Shown in pieces: positions 1 through 5,751 of a stretch of DNA of 6,860 bases (the stretch's first letter is position 1; every line of letters begins with the position of its first letter). Below the pieces are notes generated by a model. The model was not told the DNA's origin, ran no database searches, and saw only the letters and a list, made by a program, of their open reading frames with translations. A program made the position numbers and the translations under genes. This stretch comes from Pelagibacteraceae bacterium TMED65 (GTDB lineage Bacteria > Pseudomonadota > Alphaproteobacteria > TMED127): positions 103,064-109,923 of the forward strand of contig NHDS01000028.1 of assembly GCA_002167215.1 (NCBI GenBank), read 5' to 3'.

Positions 1-117
1 TTGAGATCGGTAGATGTAACAATAACTAGATTAAGAAAAAAAATAAATTGTAAAAACACCTCATTTTTAAAAACAATAAGAGGTAAAGGTTATATGTTGG
101 TAAGTGAATATGAGTAA
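1..117 (+). CDS. ompR: OmpR-family response regulator, C-terminal fragment (5' end outside window)
   Basis: Frame 1 is open from the first base to a TAA at 115-117, giving 38 residues. They include 'DVTITRLRKKI' and 'LKTIRGKGYML'. This is the end of a winged-helix Trans_reg_C DNA-binding domain: the recognition-helix side with its RLRKK signature, then the beta-hairpin wing ending in the RGxGY motif. OmpR/PhoB-family regulators bind promoter DNA when their N-terminal receiver domain, not visible here, is phosphorylated. The stop codon overlaps the start of an EnvZ-like kinase, which is the classic ompR-envZ arrangement, so the kinase is its likely partner. The family call is firm. The ompR name rests on the adjacent kinase and could be another OmpR/PhoB member. 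The leading TTG is not a start, because the gene begins upstream of the window. Confidence 0.85.
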   Translation: MRSVDVTITRLRKKINCKNTSFLKTIRGKGYMLVSEYE

Positions 118-1405
118 AAAGTTTATAAAACAATTTCTGCCAAAACGACTCTTACCTAGATTACTTTTGATTTTCTTAGTTCCTCTTATAATTATTCAAT
201 GTTCAGTAATTTTCTTTTTCTATGACAGACATTGGGAGAAAATTGTTAATAGATTCTCGAATATTGCATCTAATAATATAAATTTAATAATCAATCAATA
301 TCAAATAAATGGCTTTAATACTGCAAAGAATATTGCAGGAAAATTAAATATAAACTTAAGAATTGAAGAGGAACTTCAAGTAAATTCTAAAATCAAATCT
401 CCATTAGAGAAAAAAATTCATGAGACAATTAAGTCGAGAGTAAACAAAGATATTAATATTGATTTTAATAAAAATTTTGTATCTGTTTTTCATGGAATAG
501 ACAATGGTCATTTGAAAATGGATTTTCCCAGAAAATATTTATTAAGTGAAACCCCAACAATTTACATCTTGTGGATAATTTCAACCTCGTTGATTTTATC
601 ACTAATTGCTTTTCTCTTTCTCAGAATTCAAATAAGAGCAATTTTTAGATTAGCTAATTCAGCAGAAGAGTTTGGTAGAGGAAAAAAAATAGAAAAGTTC
701 AAACCAGAAGGAGCATTGGAAATTAGGTCGGCTGGAAATGCTTTCATGAAAATGAGAAGTAGAATTAATAATTACATCGATCAGAAGACAAGTTTTCTAG
801 CAGGAATTTCGCATGATTTAGGCACTATTATAACAAGAATTAAATTAAGGCTAGAATTGCTTGAAAATCAGAGGGAAATCAAAGATATAAAAAAAGATAT
901 TGAAATAATGCAGGTTTTCCTCAAAGAATATCTTGATTACTCCAAAGAGATAAAAATTACTAGTTTTGTTAAAGTAAACCTTCAAAATATAATTAGTGAA
1001 GTAATACAATTATCAAAATTTAAGAAAAAAGGAATTAAGATAAACTGCTCTAAAAATTTGTTTGTAATGACTGACAAAAATAGTTTGTATAGGATAATTT
1101 TTAATTTATTTGAGAATGCTTGTAAGTACGGAGATAAAATAGAAATTTCCGCTAAAAAACAAGATAACAAATTGAAAATAATTATAGAAGATGATGGACC
1201 AGGAATTGAAAATCAATTTAGAAAAAAAGTTTTCAAACCATTTTATAAAATTGATAACTCTAGAAACTTAAACGAAGGTGGTTCAGGACTGGGATTAAGT
1301 ATAGCCAAAGAATTAGCAAAAAAAATAAAAGCAAGAATTCATATTTCAAAATCAGGTAAACTCAAAGGATCACTTTTTTCAATTACTTTACCCTTATTTA
1401 ATTGA
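110..1405 (+). CDS. envZ: EnvZ-like sensor histidine kinase
   Basis: Inner-membrane sensor kinase of 431 residues from the ATG at 110. That start overlaps the regulator stop as ATGAGTAA; a GTG at 104 would add two residues. The order is: a basic N-terminus, TM1 (about 18-38) followed by 'FYDRHWEKI', as in alphaproteobacterial EnvZ-like kinases, a periplasmic domain of about 110 residues, TM2 (about 150-172), a HAMP linker (about 173-225), and a HisKA domain with the phospho-acceptor His235 in 'FLAGISHDLGTIITR'. The HATPase domain has an N-box (NLFENACKYG, 332-341), G1 (EDDGPGIE, 360-367), F-box (FKPFYK, 375-380) and G2 (GGSGLGL, 390-396). All ATP-binding motifs look intact. The H-box is odd: family members normally read HDLRTP, and here it is HDLGTI, so the conserved Arg and Pro are replaced while the catalytic His, the Asp and the phosphatase-related Thr remain. 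Its last 12 bases overlap the convergent proC. It most likely phosphorylates and dephosphorylates the upstream regulator in response to envelope or osmotic state. The signal is not readable from sequence. Confidence 0.9.
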   Translation: MSKKFIKQFLPKRLLPRLLLIFLVPLIIIQCSVIFFFYDRHWEKIVNRFSNIASNNINLIINQYQINGFNTAKNIAGKLNINLRIEEELQVNSKIKSPLEKKIHETIKSRVNKDINIDFNKNFVSVFHGIDNGHLKMDFPRKYLLSETPTIYILWIISTSLILSLIAFLFLRIQIRAIFRLANSAEEFGRGKKIEKFKPEGALEIRSAGNAFMKMRSRINNYIDQKTSFLAGISHDLGTIITRIKLRLELLENQREIKDIKKDIEIMQVFLKEYLDYSKEIKITSFVKVNLQNIISEVIQLSKFKKKGIKINCSKNLFVMTDKNSLYRIIFNLFENACKYGDKIEISAKKQDNKLKIIIEDDGPGIENQFRKKVFKPFYKIDNSRNLNEGGSGLGLSIAKELAKKIKARIHISKSGKLKGSLFSITLPLFN

Positions 1406-2212
1406 TTTATTTAAATTCTTTGAAATTTTTATTGATTTATTGGTAGCGGCAGATATTGCCTTATTAAATAAATTTAAAAGTCTGTCTTTCTGAGAAAAAA
1501 CATTCAGAGCTTCTTCAGTAGTCCCTCCTCTGCTTGCTACTTCACTTATTTCTGATCTAAAGTCTATATTTCCTTTTTGTAATTTTTTTATTGCACCCTC
1601 TAGCAAAGAATTTAATAGAACCAGAGAGTCTTTGTCAGTAAAACCATTCTTTTTTATTATTTTCATTAAGATATCTAAAATAAAAAAAATATAGGCTGGC
1701 CCACCTCCAAACATTGCCGTAAAAAAATCCATTTTTTTTTCATCCTCTATTTTCACCAATATCCCAAAATGATTGAACTCATTAAATATTTGTGATTTAA
1801 GACTACGATTATTATTGTTTATATAAATTGCTGTGGCACTTGTATTTGTTGAAATAAAAATGTTAGGCATTATTCTAACCACTTGACATTTGTTACCTAA
1901 TTTTTTCGAAATAAATTCTGTATTAAGACCAGCTACGAATGAAATTATAATGTGCTTTTTTAGGCAATATCCCTTAATTTCATTCAGAGATTTCTCAGAG
2001 TCGATTGGTTTTACACAAATCATTATATGATTTATTTCAGCCCAATTTATATTATGTAAATTATCAAAAACTTTTACTTTTTTGTACTTTCTTAAAATAT
2101 TGTTACGATTTTTTTTTTTTTTCTCGAAAACCGATATTTTTTTTTTTTTTACATAAAATCCATTTAAAATTATTTCGCCTAAATTACCGCACCCTATTAA
2201 TAAATAAGTCAT
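1394..2212 (-). CDS. proC: Pyrroline-5-carboxylate reductase
   Basis: Cytoplasmic enzyme of 272 residues, the usual ProC length. It catalyses the last step of proline synthesis, reducing 1-pyrroline-5-carboxylate with NAD(P)H. Visible signatures are the Rossmann loop GCGNLG (7-12), VKP (67-69), SFVAGL (91-96), RIMPN (113-117), GGGPAY (169-174), and SRGGTTEEAL (227-236), which matches the ProC C-terminal signature around GGTT. Two departures from common forms are seen: GGGPAY instead of GSGPAY, and SRGGTT instead of SPGGTT. Residues 22-34 contain two KKKK blocks, each encoded by an uninterrupted run of 14 A. These are slippage-prone, but the frame is open through both. The start codon overlaps the stop of the upstream YbjN gene by four bases (ATGA), so translation is probably coupled. 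The 3' end overlaps the envZ tail by 12 bases. The family assignment is strong from the motif order. Confidence 0.93.
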   Translation of the reverse strand: MTYLLIGCGNLGEIILNGFYVKKKKISVFEKKKKNRNNILRKYKKVKVFDNLHNINWAEINHIMICVKPIDSEKSLNEIKGYCLKKHIIISFVAGLNTEFISKKLGNKCQVVRIMPNIFISTNTSATAIYINNNNRSLKSQIFNEFNHFGILVKIEDEKKMDFFTAMFGGGPAYIFFILDILMKIIKKNGFTDKDSLVLLNSLLEGAIKKLQKGNIDFRSEISEVASRGGTTEEALNVFSQKDRLLNLFNKAISAATNKSIKISKNLNKSIK

Positions 2213-2712
2213 GCTTCACCATAAGTATCCAATACAGCAATATCTAAGGCATAAACGGGGTCTTGTTTTTTATAAAAGAAAACAAAAAAAACTGGGAAAA
2301 ATCTATCACATTCAGAAGTAACCAAATCTATGAAATCTTGAACCTGCTCAACTGTAATATAGTTTTGACCTTTAACTGAAATTTTATAACTATAGAAAAT
2401 TGTATTCAACTTTGGACAAAAATTGAAAAAACCGACATTAGCTTTTTTATTAACATCTGAGATTAGTGAGTAAATTGATTTTTTAATCTTATTTTTTTTT
2501 GACATATCAAAATAACTATTCACCTCAATGATCTTTTTGTATTCATACCATTTAAATGAAATTTTATAATTTTTCCATATACCTTTTGAGCTTATAGTTA
2601 TTTCGTCACGAGACAATCTATAGGTCTCAATGTCGTCATCTAAAACATAGTCTTCTATATAGTCAATCGGGTTATTTTTATTGATAATTTTTTTTTGACT
2701 GTCAAAACTCAC
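2209..2712 (-). CDS. YbjN domain-containing protein
   Basis: Predicted soluble protein of 167 residues. It resembles the YbjN-family proteins of alphaproteobacteria from memory of that family: an N-terminal NPIDYIEDY segment (14-22), an acidic/aromatic region with 'GIWKNYKISFKWYE' (44-57), 'LISDVNKKANVGFFNF' (83-98), 'VEQVQDFIDLVTSECDRFFP' (121-140), and a C-terminus ending LDTYGEA. The fold resembles type III secretion chaperones; YbjN proteins have been linked to stress and motility phenotypes in E. coli, but the molecular role is unclear. There is no signal peptide or membrane segment. The start is a GTG at 2712. The nearest upstream ATG (2717) is closed after two codons by a TGA that overlaps this GTG, and no in-frame ATG lies before the conserved NPIDYIEDY block. 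The gene is first in a two-gene unit with proC, joined by an ATGA overlap. Confidence 0.8.
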   Translation of the reverse strand: MSFDSQKKIINKNNPIDYIEDYVLDDDIETYRLSRDEITISSKGIWKNYKISFKWYEYKKIIEVNSYFDMSKKNKIKKSIYSLISDVNKKANVGFFNFCPKLNTIFYSYKISVKGQNYITVEQVQDFIDLVTSECDRFFPVFFVFFYKKQDPVYALDIAVLDTYGEA

Positions 2713-2794
2713 TTCATAATAATAGTATATATAATTATAATTAACAACTACTATTAGTATCTATTGAAAAAAAAATACACAACATCTTGATATC
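2713..2794. promoter_or_regulatory. Divergent intergenic region with candidate promoters
   Basis: This 82-base spacer separates the leftward YbjN-proC unit from the rightward hldD-lgt run, so it should hold both promoters. On the plus strand TATAAT occurs twice in tandem, at 2730-2735 and 2736-2741. The second lies 17 bases after TTCATA (2713-2718), a 4/6 match to TTGACA. A TTGAAA at 2764-2769 is another possible -35, but only poor -10 candidates follow it. On the minus strand, TTGTTA is followed after 17 bases by TATTAT just before the GTG start, which would give an almost leaderless message. A TATAAT also sits within the palindromic AATTATAATT. In DNA this AT-rich such matches arise easily by chance. 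The divergent layout supports the region; the exact boxes are tentative. Confidence 0.45.
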
Positions 2795-2986
2795 ATGATC
2801 AAAGACACAATAATTCTATTCCTCATTCTTTTATATATTATTGGATTTTTTATATGGATTTATTTTTTCTATAAGTTAATTAAAAAGAATATTTATAGTA
2901 AAAAAAGAACATTTTTTATAAATATTGTTTTTTTTGTTTTTTTTACTTATTTAACTAGTTTTTTAATTTTAAAGGTTTTGAGTTAA
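2795..2986 (+). CDS. Small two-helix membrane protein, hypothetical
   Basis: This reading frame encodes 63 residues, and I do not recognise its family. It has two strongly hydrophobic segments (about 5-28 and 39-61) joined by a short basic loop, KKNIYSKKR (30-38). That predicts a helical hairpin in the inner membrane with the loop facing the cytoplasm by the positive-inside rule. There is no cleavable signal peptide motif and no Cys for lipidation. Evidence that it is real: it begins with ATG just after the divergent promoter region, and its TAA stop shares one base with the hldD ATG (TAATG), the tight junction seen throughout this run. In related alphaproteobacteria the position near lgt is sometimes held by a UbiK-type accessory factor, but this protein is not a soluble coiled coil like UbiK. 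Its composition is biased by AT richness, so the hydrophobicity deserves some caution. Confidence 0.6.
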   Translation: MIKDTIILFLILLYIIGFFIWIYFFYKLIKKNIYSKKRTFFINIVFFVFFTYLTSFLILKVLS

Positions 2987-3948
2987 TGATCGTCATTACA
3001 GGTGGAGCAGGATTTATAGGGTCTAACTTGATAAACTATCTTGTGCAAAGGAATAAAGACAAAATTGTCTCTGTTGATTGGCACAGTAAAAAAAATCAAA
3101 ACTATTTTTCTGATAAAAATTTCGAGACTATTAAACCAGATTCAATTCTGTCTTTTTTAAAAAAAAATATAAATAAAATATCTGTAGTTGTCCATCTAGG
3201 TGCAATAACATCTACAACCGAACAAAATCTCGATCTTATTGTGAAAAATAACCTGGACCTCTCAATTAATCTTTGGAAATGGTGCAAATCTAATAGAAAA
3301 AGATTTATTTATGCATCCTCTGCTGCAACATATGGTAATGGAAACAATGGTTTTAATGATGATCACAATGATCAAAATCTTTCTAAATTAATACCTCTTA
3401 ATTTATATGGTTGGTCTAAACACGTTGTTGATAGATTTATTTGGCATAGACAACAAAAAAACCGGCTTCTCCAGTGTGTAGGCTTAAAGTTTTTTAATGT
3501 TTATGGACCAAATGAATATCATAAAAAAGAAATGAGAAGTATAGTGTTAAAAATATTTGAGAATATTAATTCAAATAAAACCGTTCAACTATTCAAGTCT
3601 CACAATAAAAAATATAAAGACGGTGAACAATTAAGAGATTTCATTTATGTAAAAGATGTTGTTAAAGTTATAGATTGGTTTATAGAAAATAAGAATGTAA
3701 ATGGGCTATTCAATGTTGGAAGCGGTAAACCTCAAAGTTTTAAAGATTTATCAAAGTTTGTTTTTAGAAATTGTAATAAAAAGTTCTTAATAGAGTATGT
3801 TCCTACTCCCATAAATATTAGAAAACAGTACCAATATTTTACAAAAGCAAATATCAGTAAACTTAGAAAAGCTGGTTATAAAGGAAAATTTTTTAATCTT
3901 GAGGATGGCGTAAGCGATTACGTAAAAAATTATTTAATAAAAATTTAA
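2986..3948 (+). CDS. hldD: ADP-L-glycero-D-manno-heptose-6-epimerase
   Basis: Cytoplasmic short-chain dehydrogenase/epimerase of 320 residues (E. coli HldD is 310). It interconverts ADP-D-glycero- and ADP-L-glycero-manno-heptose, the last step in making the heptose donor for the lipopolysaccharide inner core. Visible features are the NADP-binding GGAGFIGSN (6-14), Asp31 at the end of the second beta strand, 'GAITSTTE' (72-79), YASSAATYG (109-117), the YxxxK pair Tyr141/Lys145, and FFNVYGPNEYHK (169-180). Lys180 aligns with the second catalytic base of HldD. 'RDFIYVKDV' (217-225) and a C-terminal 'KANISKLRKAGYKG' (287-300) also match HldD closely, which separates it from generic GalE-like epimerases. 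Its start overlaps the small membrane protein stop by one base, and the next gene, lgt, starts one base after its stop. Confidence 0.93.
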   Translation: MIVITGGAGFIGSNLINYLVQRNKDKIVSVDWHSKKNQNYFSDKNFETIKPDSILSFLKKNINKISVVVHLGAITSTTEQNLDLIVKNNLDLSINLWKWCKSNRKRFIYASSAATYGNGNNGFNDDHNDQNLSKLIPLNLYGWSKHVVDRFIWHRQQKNRLLQCVGLKFFNVYGPNEYHKKEMRSIVLKIFENINSNKTVQLFKSHNKKYKDGEQLRDFIYVKDVVKVIDWFIENKNVNGLFNVGSGKPQSFKDLSKFVFRNCNKKFLIEYVPTPINIRKQYQYFTKANISKLRKAGYKGKFFNLEDGVSDYVKNYLIKI

Positions 3949-3949
3949 A

Positions 3950-4714
3950 ATGTATATTCACAATCTAGATCCAATTGCTTTTAAAATTTTAAACTTTAGT
4001 ATCTACTGGTATTCACTATCATATTTATTTGGTTTCATATTTAGTTTTTTTTATGCAAAGTTTCTTATCCAAAAAGGTTACGTAAAACTCAATTTTTCTT
4101 ATTTTGAGGATTTTTTAAGTTGGGCAGTTGTTTCTGTAATAATTGGAGGAAGATTAGGATACATTTTCTTTTATAATTTAAATTTTTATTCAGAAAACCC
4201 TTTATTTATTTTAAAAATTTGGGAAGGAGGGATGTCATTTCACGGAGGTTTACTTGGGTTAATATTTTCAATTTTTTTATATTCTAAATTAAAGAAAATA
4301 GATTTTATTGAATTATCAAATTTAGTTTCAGCTTGTGCTCCATTTGGTTTATTTCTTGGAAGAATTGCAAATTTTGTAAATAAGGAGTTGGTTGGCAAGC
4401 CAACTGATTCCAATTGGGGTGTTTTATTTATTGAAAATGATGTTTTGAGACACCCAAGTCAACTATATGAATCACTTTTCGAAGGCCTTGTACTTTTTTT
4501 TCTGATACTTTATTTTTTTTTCAAAAATTATCACAAATTCGTAAATATTTTTGCTGTATTTCTAATATTTTATGGTCTATCAAGATTTGCATTAGAATTT
4601 TATAGAGAACCAGATCAACATATTGGTTATATTTTTCAAAACTTTTCTATGGGTCAACTACTTTCATTTCCAATGATAATTATTGGCATTGTTCTATTAA
4701 GGTATAAAAAATGA
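3950..4714 (+). CDS. lgt: Prolipoprotein diacylglyceryl transferase
   Basis: Inner-membrane enzyme of 254 residues with about seven hydrophobic segments. It transfers diacylglyceryl from phosphatidylglycerol to the lipobox cysteine of prolipoproteins, the first step of lipoprotein maturation. Family motifs run in order: GGRLGY (66-71), WEGGMSFHGG (91-100) with His98 in the place of E. coli His103, GRIANFVNKELVGK (137-150) with Arg138 matching Arg143, HPSQLYE (168-174), YGLSRFALEFYREPD (208-222) with Arg212 in the position of the second essential Arg, and MGQLLS (234-239). It is somewhat shorter than the E. coli protein (291), as in many low-GC alphaproteobacteria, with no motif missing. The ATG lies one base after the hldD stop. 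Its TGA overlaps the next gene's ATG, so the genes are translationally coupled. Confidence 0.96.
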   Translation: MYIHNLDPIAFKILNFSIYWYSLSYLFGFIFSFFYAKFLIQKGYVKLNFSYFEDFLSWAVVSVIIGGRLGYIFFYNLNFYSENPLFILKIWEGGMSFHGGLLGLIFSIFLYSKLKKIDFIELSNLVSACAPFGLFLGRIANFVNKELVGKPTDSNWGVLFIENDVLRHPSQLYESLFEGLVLFFLILYFFFKNYHKFVNIFAVFLIFYGLSRFALEFYREPDQHIGYIFQNFSMGQLLSFPMIIIGIVLLRYKK

Positions 4715-5751
4715 ATACATTTGAACGATTATTATTTAAAAACTCAGTTTCATTAAGTAGATTTATGAGTTTATGCCTATACAAAAAAAAACATGGGTTC
4801 TATCAGAAAAATAAAATAGGAAAGCATTTTGTAACTTCCCCTGAAATTAGTCAACTTTTTGGAGAGTGTATATCTATTTTTTTTATGATGTTAACTAAAC
4901 AATTCAAAATAAAAAATATTTGTGAATTTGGTCCTGGAAATGGAACACTTACAAAGGATCTTATTTTTACCCTATCAAAGTTTATAGACTATAAATTGTT
5001 TTTTAATTTATATGAAAAGTCAGAATATCTTAAAAGAATACAATCTAAAAACTTAATCAAGCTAAATTCAGATAAAACATCAATAAATTTTTTAGAAAAT
5101 CTAAAACTAAATAGAGAACCTTATTTTTTTATTTGTAATGAATTTTTTGATGCCCTTCCAATAAACCAATACGAAAAAATAAATAACTCTTGGTTTGAAA
5201 AAAAGGTAATTTTAGAAAATAAATTAAAAATTTTTAATGAAAAAACTGAATCTGAATTACCTTTGGACGCAAAAAATGGAGATATTCTTGAAATTTCACC
5301 TTTAACTAACCTATACTTAAAAAAAATATTTAAGCATATAAAAAATTTTGGTGGAGGCATCCTAATTTTTGATTATGGTCCATTTAAGAAAAAAAAAATT
5401 AGTACACTTCAAGCAATCTATAAATCAAAAAAATGCGGAGTTTTAGAGTTTCCTTTCAAATCTGATATTACATATCATGTTGATTTTCATGAAATAAAAG
5501 AGCTATCAAGTCAGTTTAATTTATTCTGTTATGGGCCAATAACGCAGAAAGAGTTTCTTTTTTTTTATGGCATAAATGAAAGAGTTTTGAATCTTTCATC
5601 TAAAATCAAATCAAAAACTAAGATTGGTGCTATTGAATCTCAATTTGAACGACTAACATGTCCAAATGGAATGGGTAATCTGATAAAATGCTTATTTATA
5701 AGTAAGAATGAATTTTATTCCGACGTATTTAAAAAAAATGCAAAAGATTAA
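4711..5751 (+). CDS. Class I SAM-dependent methyltransferase, MidA/NDUFAF7 family
   Basis: A 346-residue methyltransferase of the DUF185/COG1565 family. Visible family blocks are the N-terminal 'HGFYQ' and 'HFVTSPEISQLFGE' (28-52), the SAM-binding motif I EFGPGNGT (72-79), CNEFFDALPI (142-151), FDYG (220-223), 'SDITYHVDF' (251-259), GPITQKEFL (275-283) and MGNLIKCL (321-328). The mitochondrial homologue NDUFAF7 methylates an arginine of the NDUFS2 subunit during complex I assembly. A matching bacterial role on NuoD is an inference from homology. The start overlaps the lgt stop (ATGA), and AAGG eight bases upstream could serve as a weak ribosome binding site. In alphaproteobacteria this family commonly lies between lgt and pgeF, exactly as here. 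The 3' end overlaps pgeF. Confidence 0.92.
   Translation: MNTFERLLFKNSVSLSRFMSLCLYKKKHGFYQKNKIGKHFVTSPEISQLFGECISIFFMMLTKQFKIKNICEFGPGNGTLTKDLIFTLSKFIDYKLFFNLYEKSEYLKRIQSKNLIKLNSDKTSINFLENLKLNREPYFFICNEFFDALPINQYEKINNSWFEKKVILENKLKIFNEKTESELPLDAKNGDILEISPLTNLYLKKIFKHIKNFGGGILIFDYGPFKKKKISTLQAIYKSKKCGVLEFPFKSDITYHVDFHEIKELSSQFNLFCYGPITQKEFLFFYGINERVLNLSSKIKSKTKIGAIESQFERLTCPNGMGNLIKCLFISKNEFYSDVFKKNAKD

Noticed and set aside
982..1170. Minus-strand open frame of 62 codons opposite the envZ kinase domain.
   Set aside because: It is antisense to conserved HATPase motifs and has no recognisable domain. Long spurious frames are expected opposite AT-rich genes.
2005..2247. Plus-strand open frame of 80 codons opposite proC and the YbjN gene.
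   Set aside because: It runs antisense through two well-supported genes, is dominated by poly-Phe from the T tracts, and shows no recognisable motif.
2730..2742. Palindromic AT-rich stretch (AATTATAATT) as a regulator-binding operator.
   Set aside because: Such palindromes are frequent by chance in this composition and it coincides with the candidate -10 boxes. I kept it only as part of the intergenic promoter region.
3102..3287. Minus-strand open frame of 61 codons inside hldD.
   Set aside because: It is antisense to a conserved part of HldD, with no family resemblance and no independent context.
4390..4405. Inverted repeat GTTGGC-AA-GCCAAC (4391-4404), a possible RNA hairpin or operator.
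   Set aside because: It lies in the middle of lgt and encodes the conserved ELVGKPT segment. The loop is only two bases with the full stem, no T run follows, and codon constraints explain it.
5121..5360. Minus-strand open frame of 79 codons inside the methyltransferase gene.
   Set aside because: It is antisense to conserved MidA-family blocks and has no recognisable domain or promoter.
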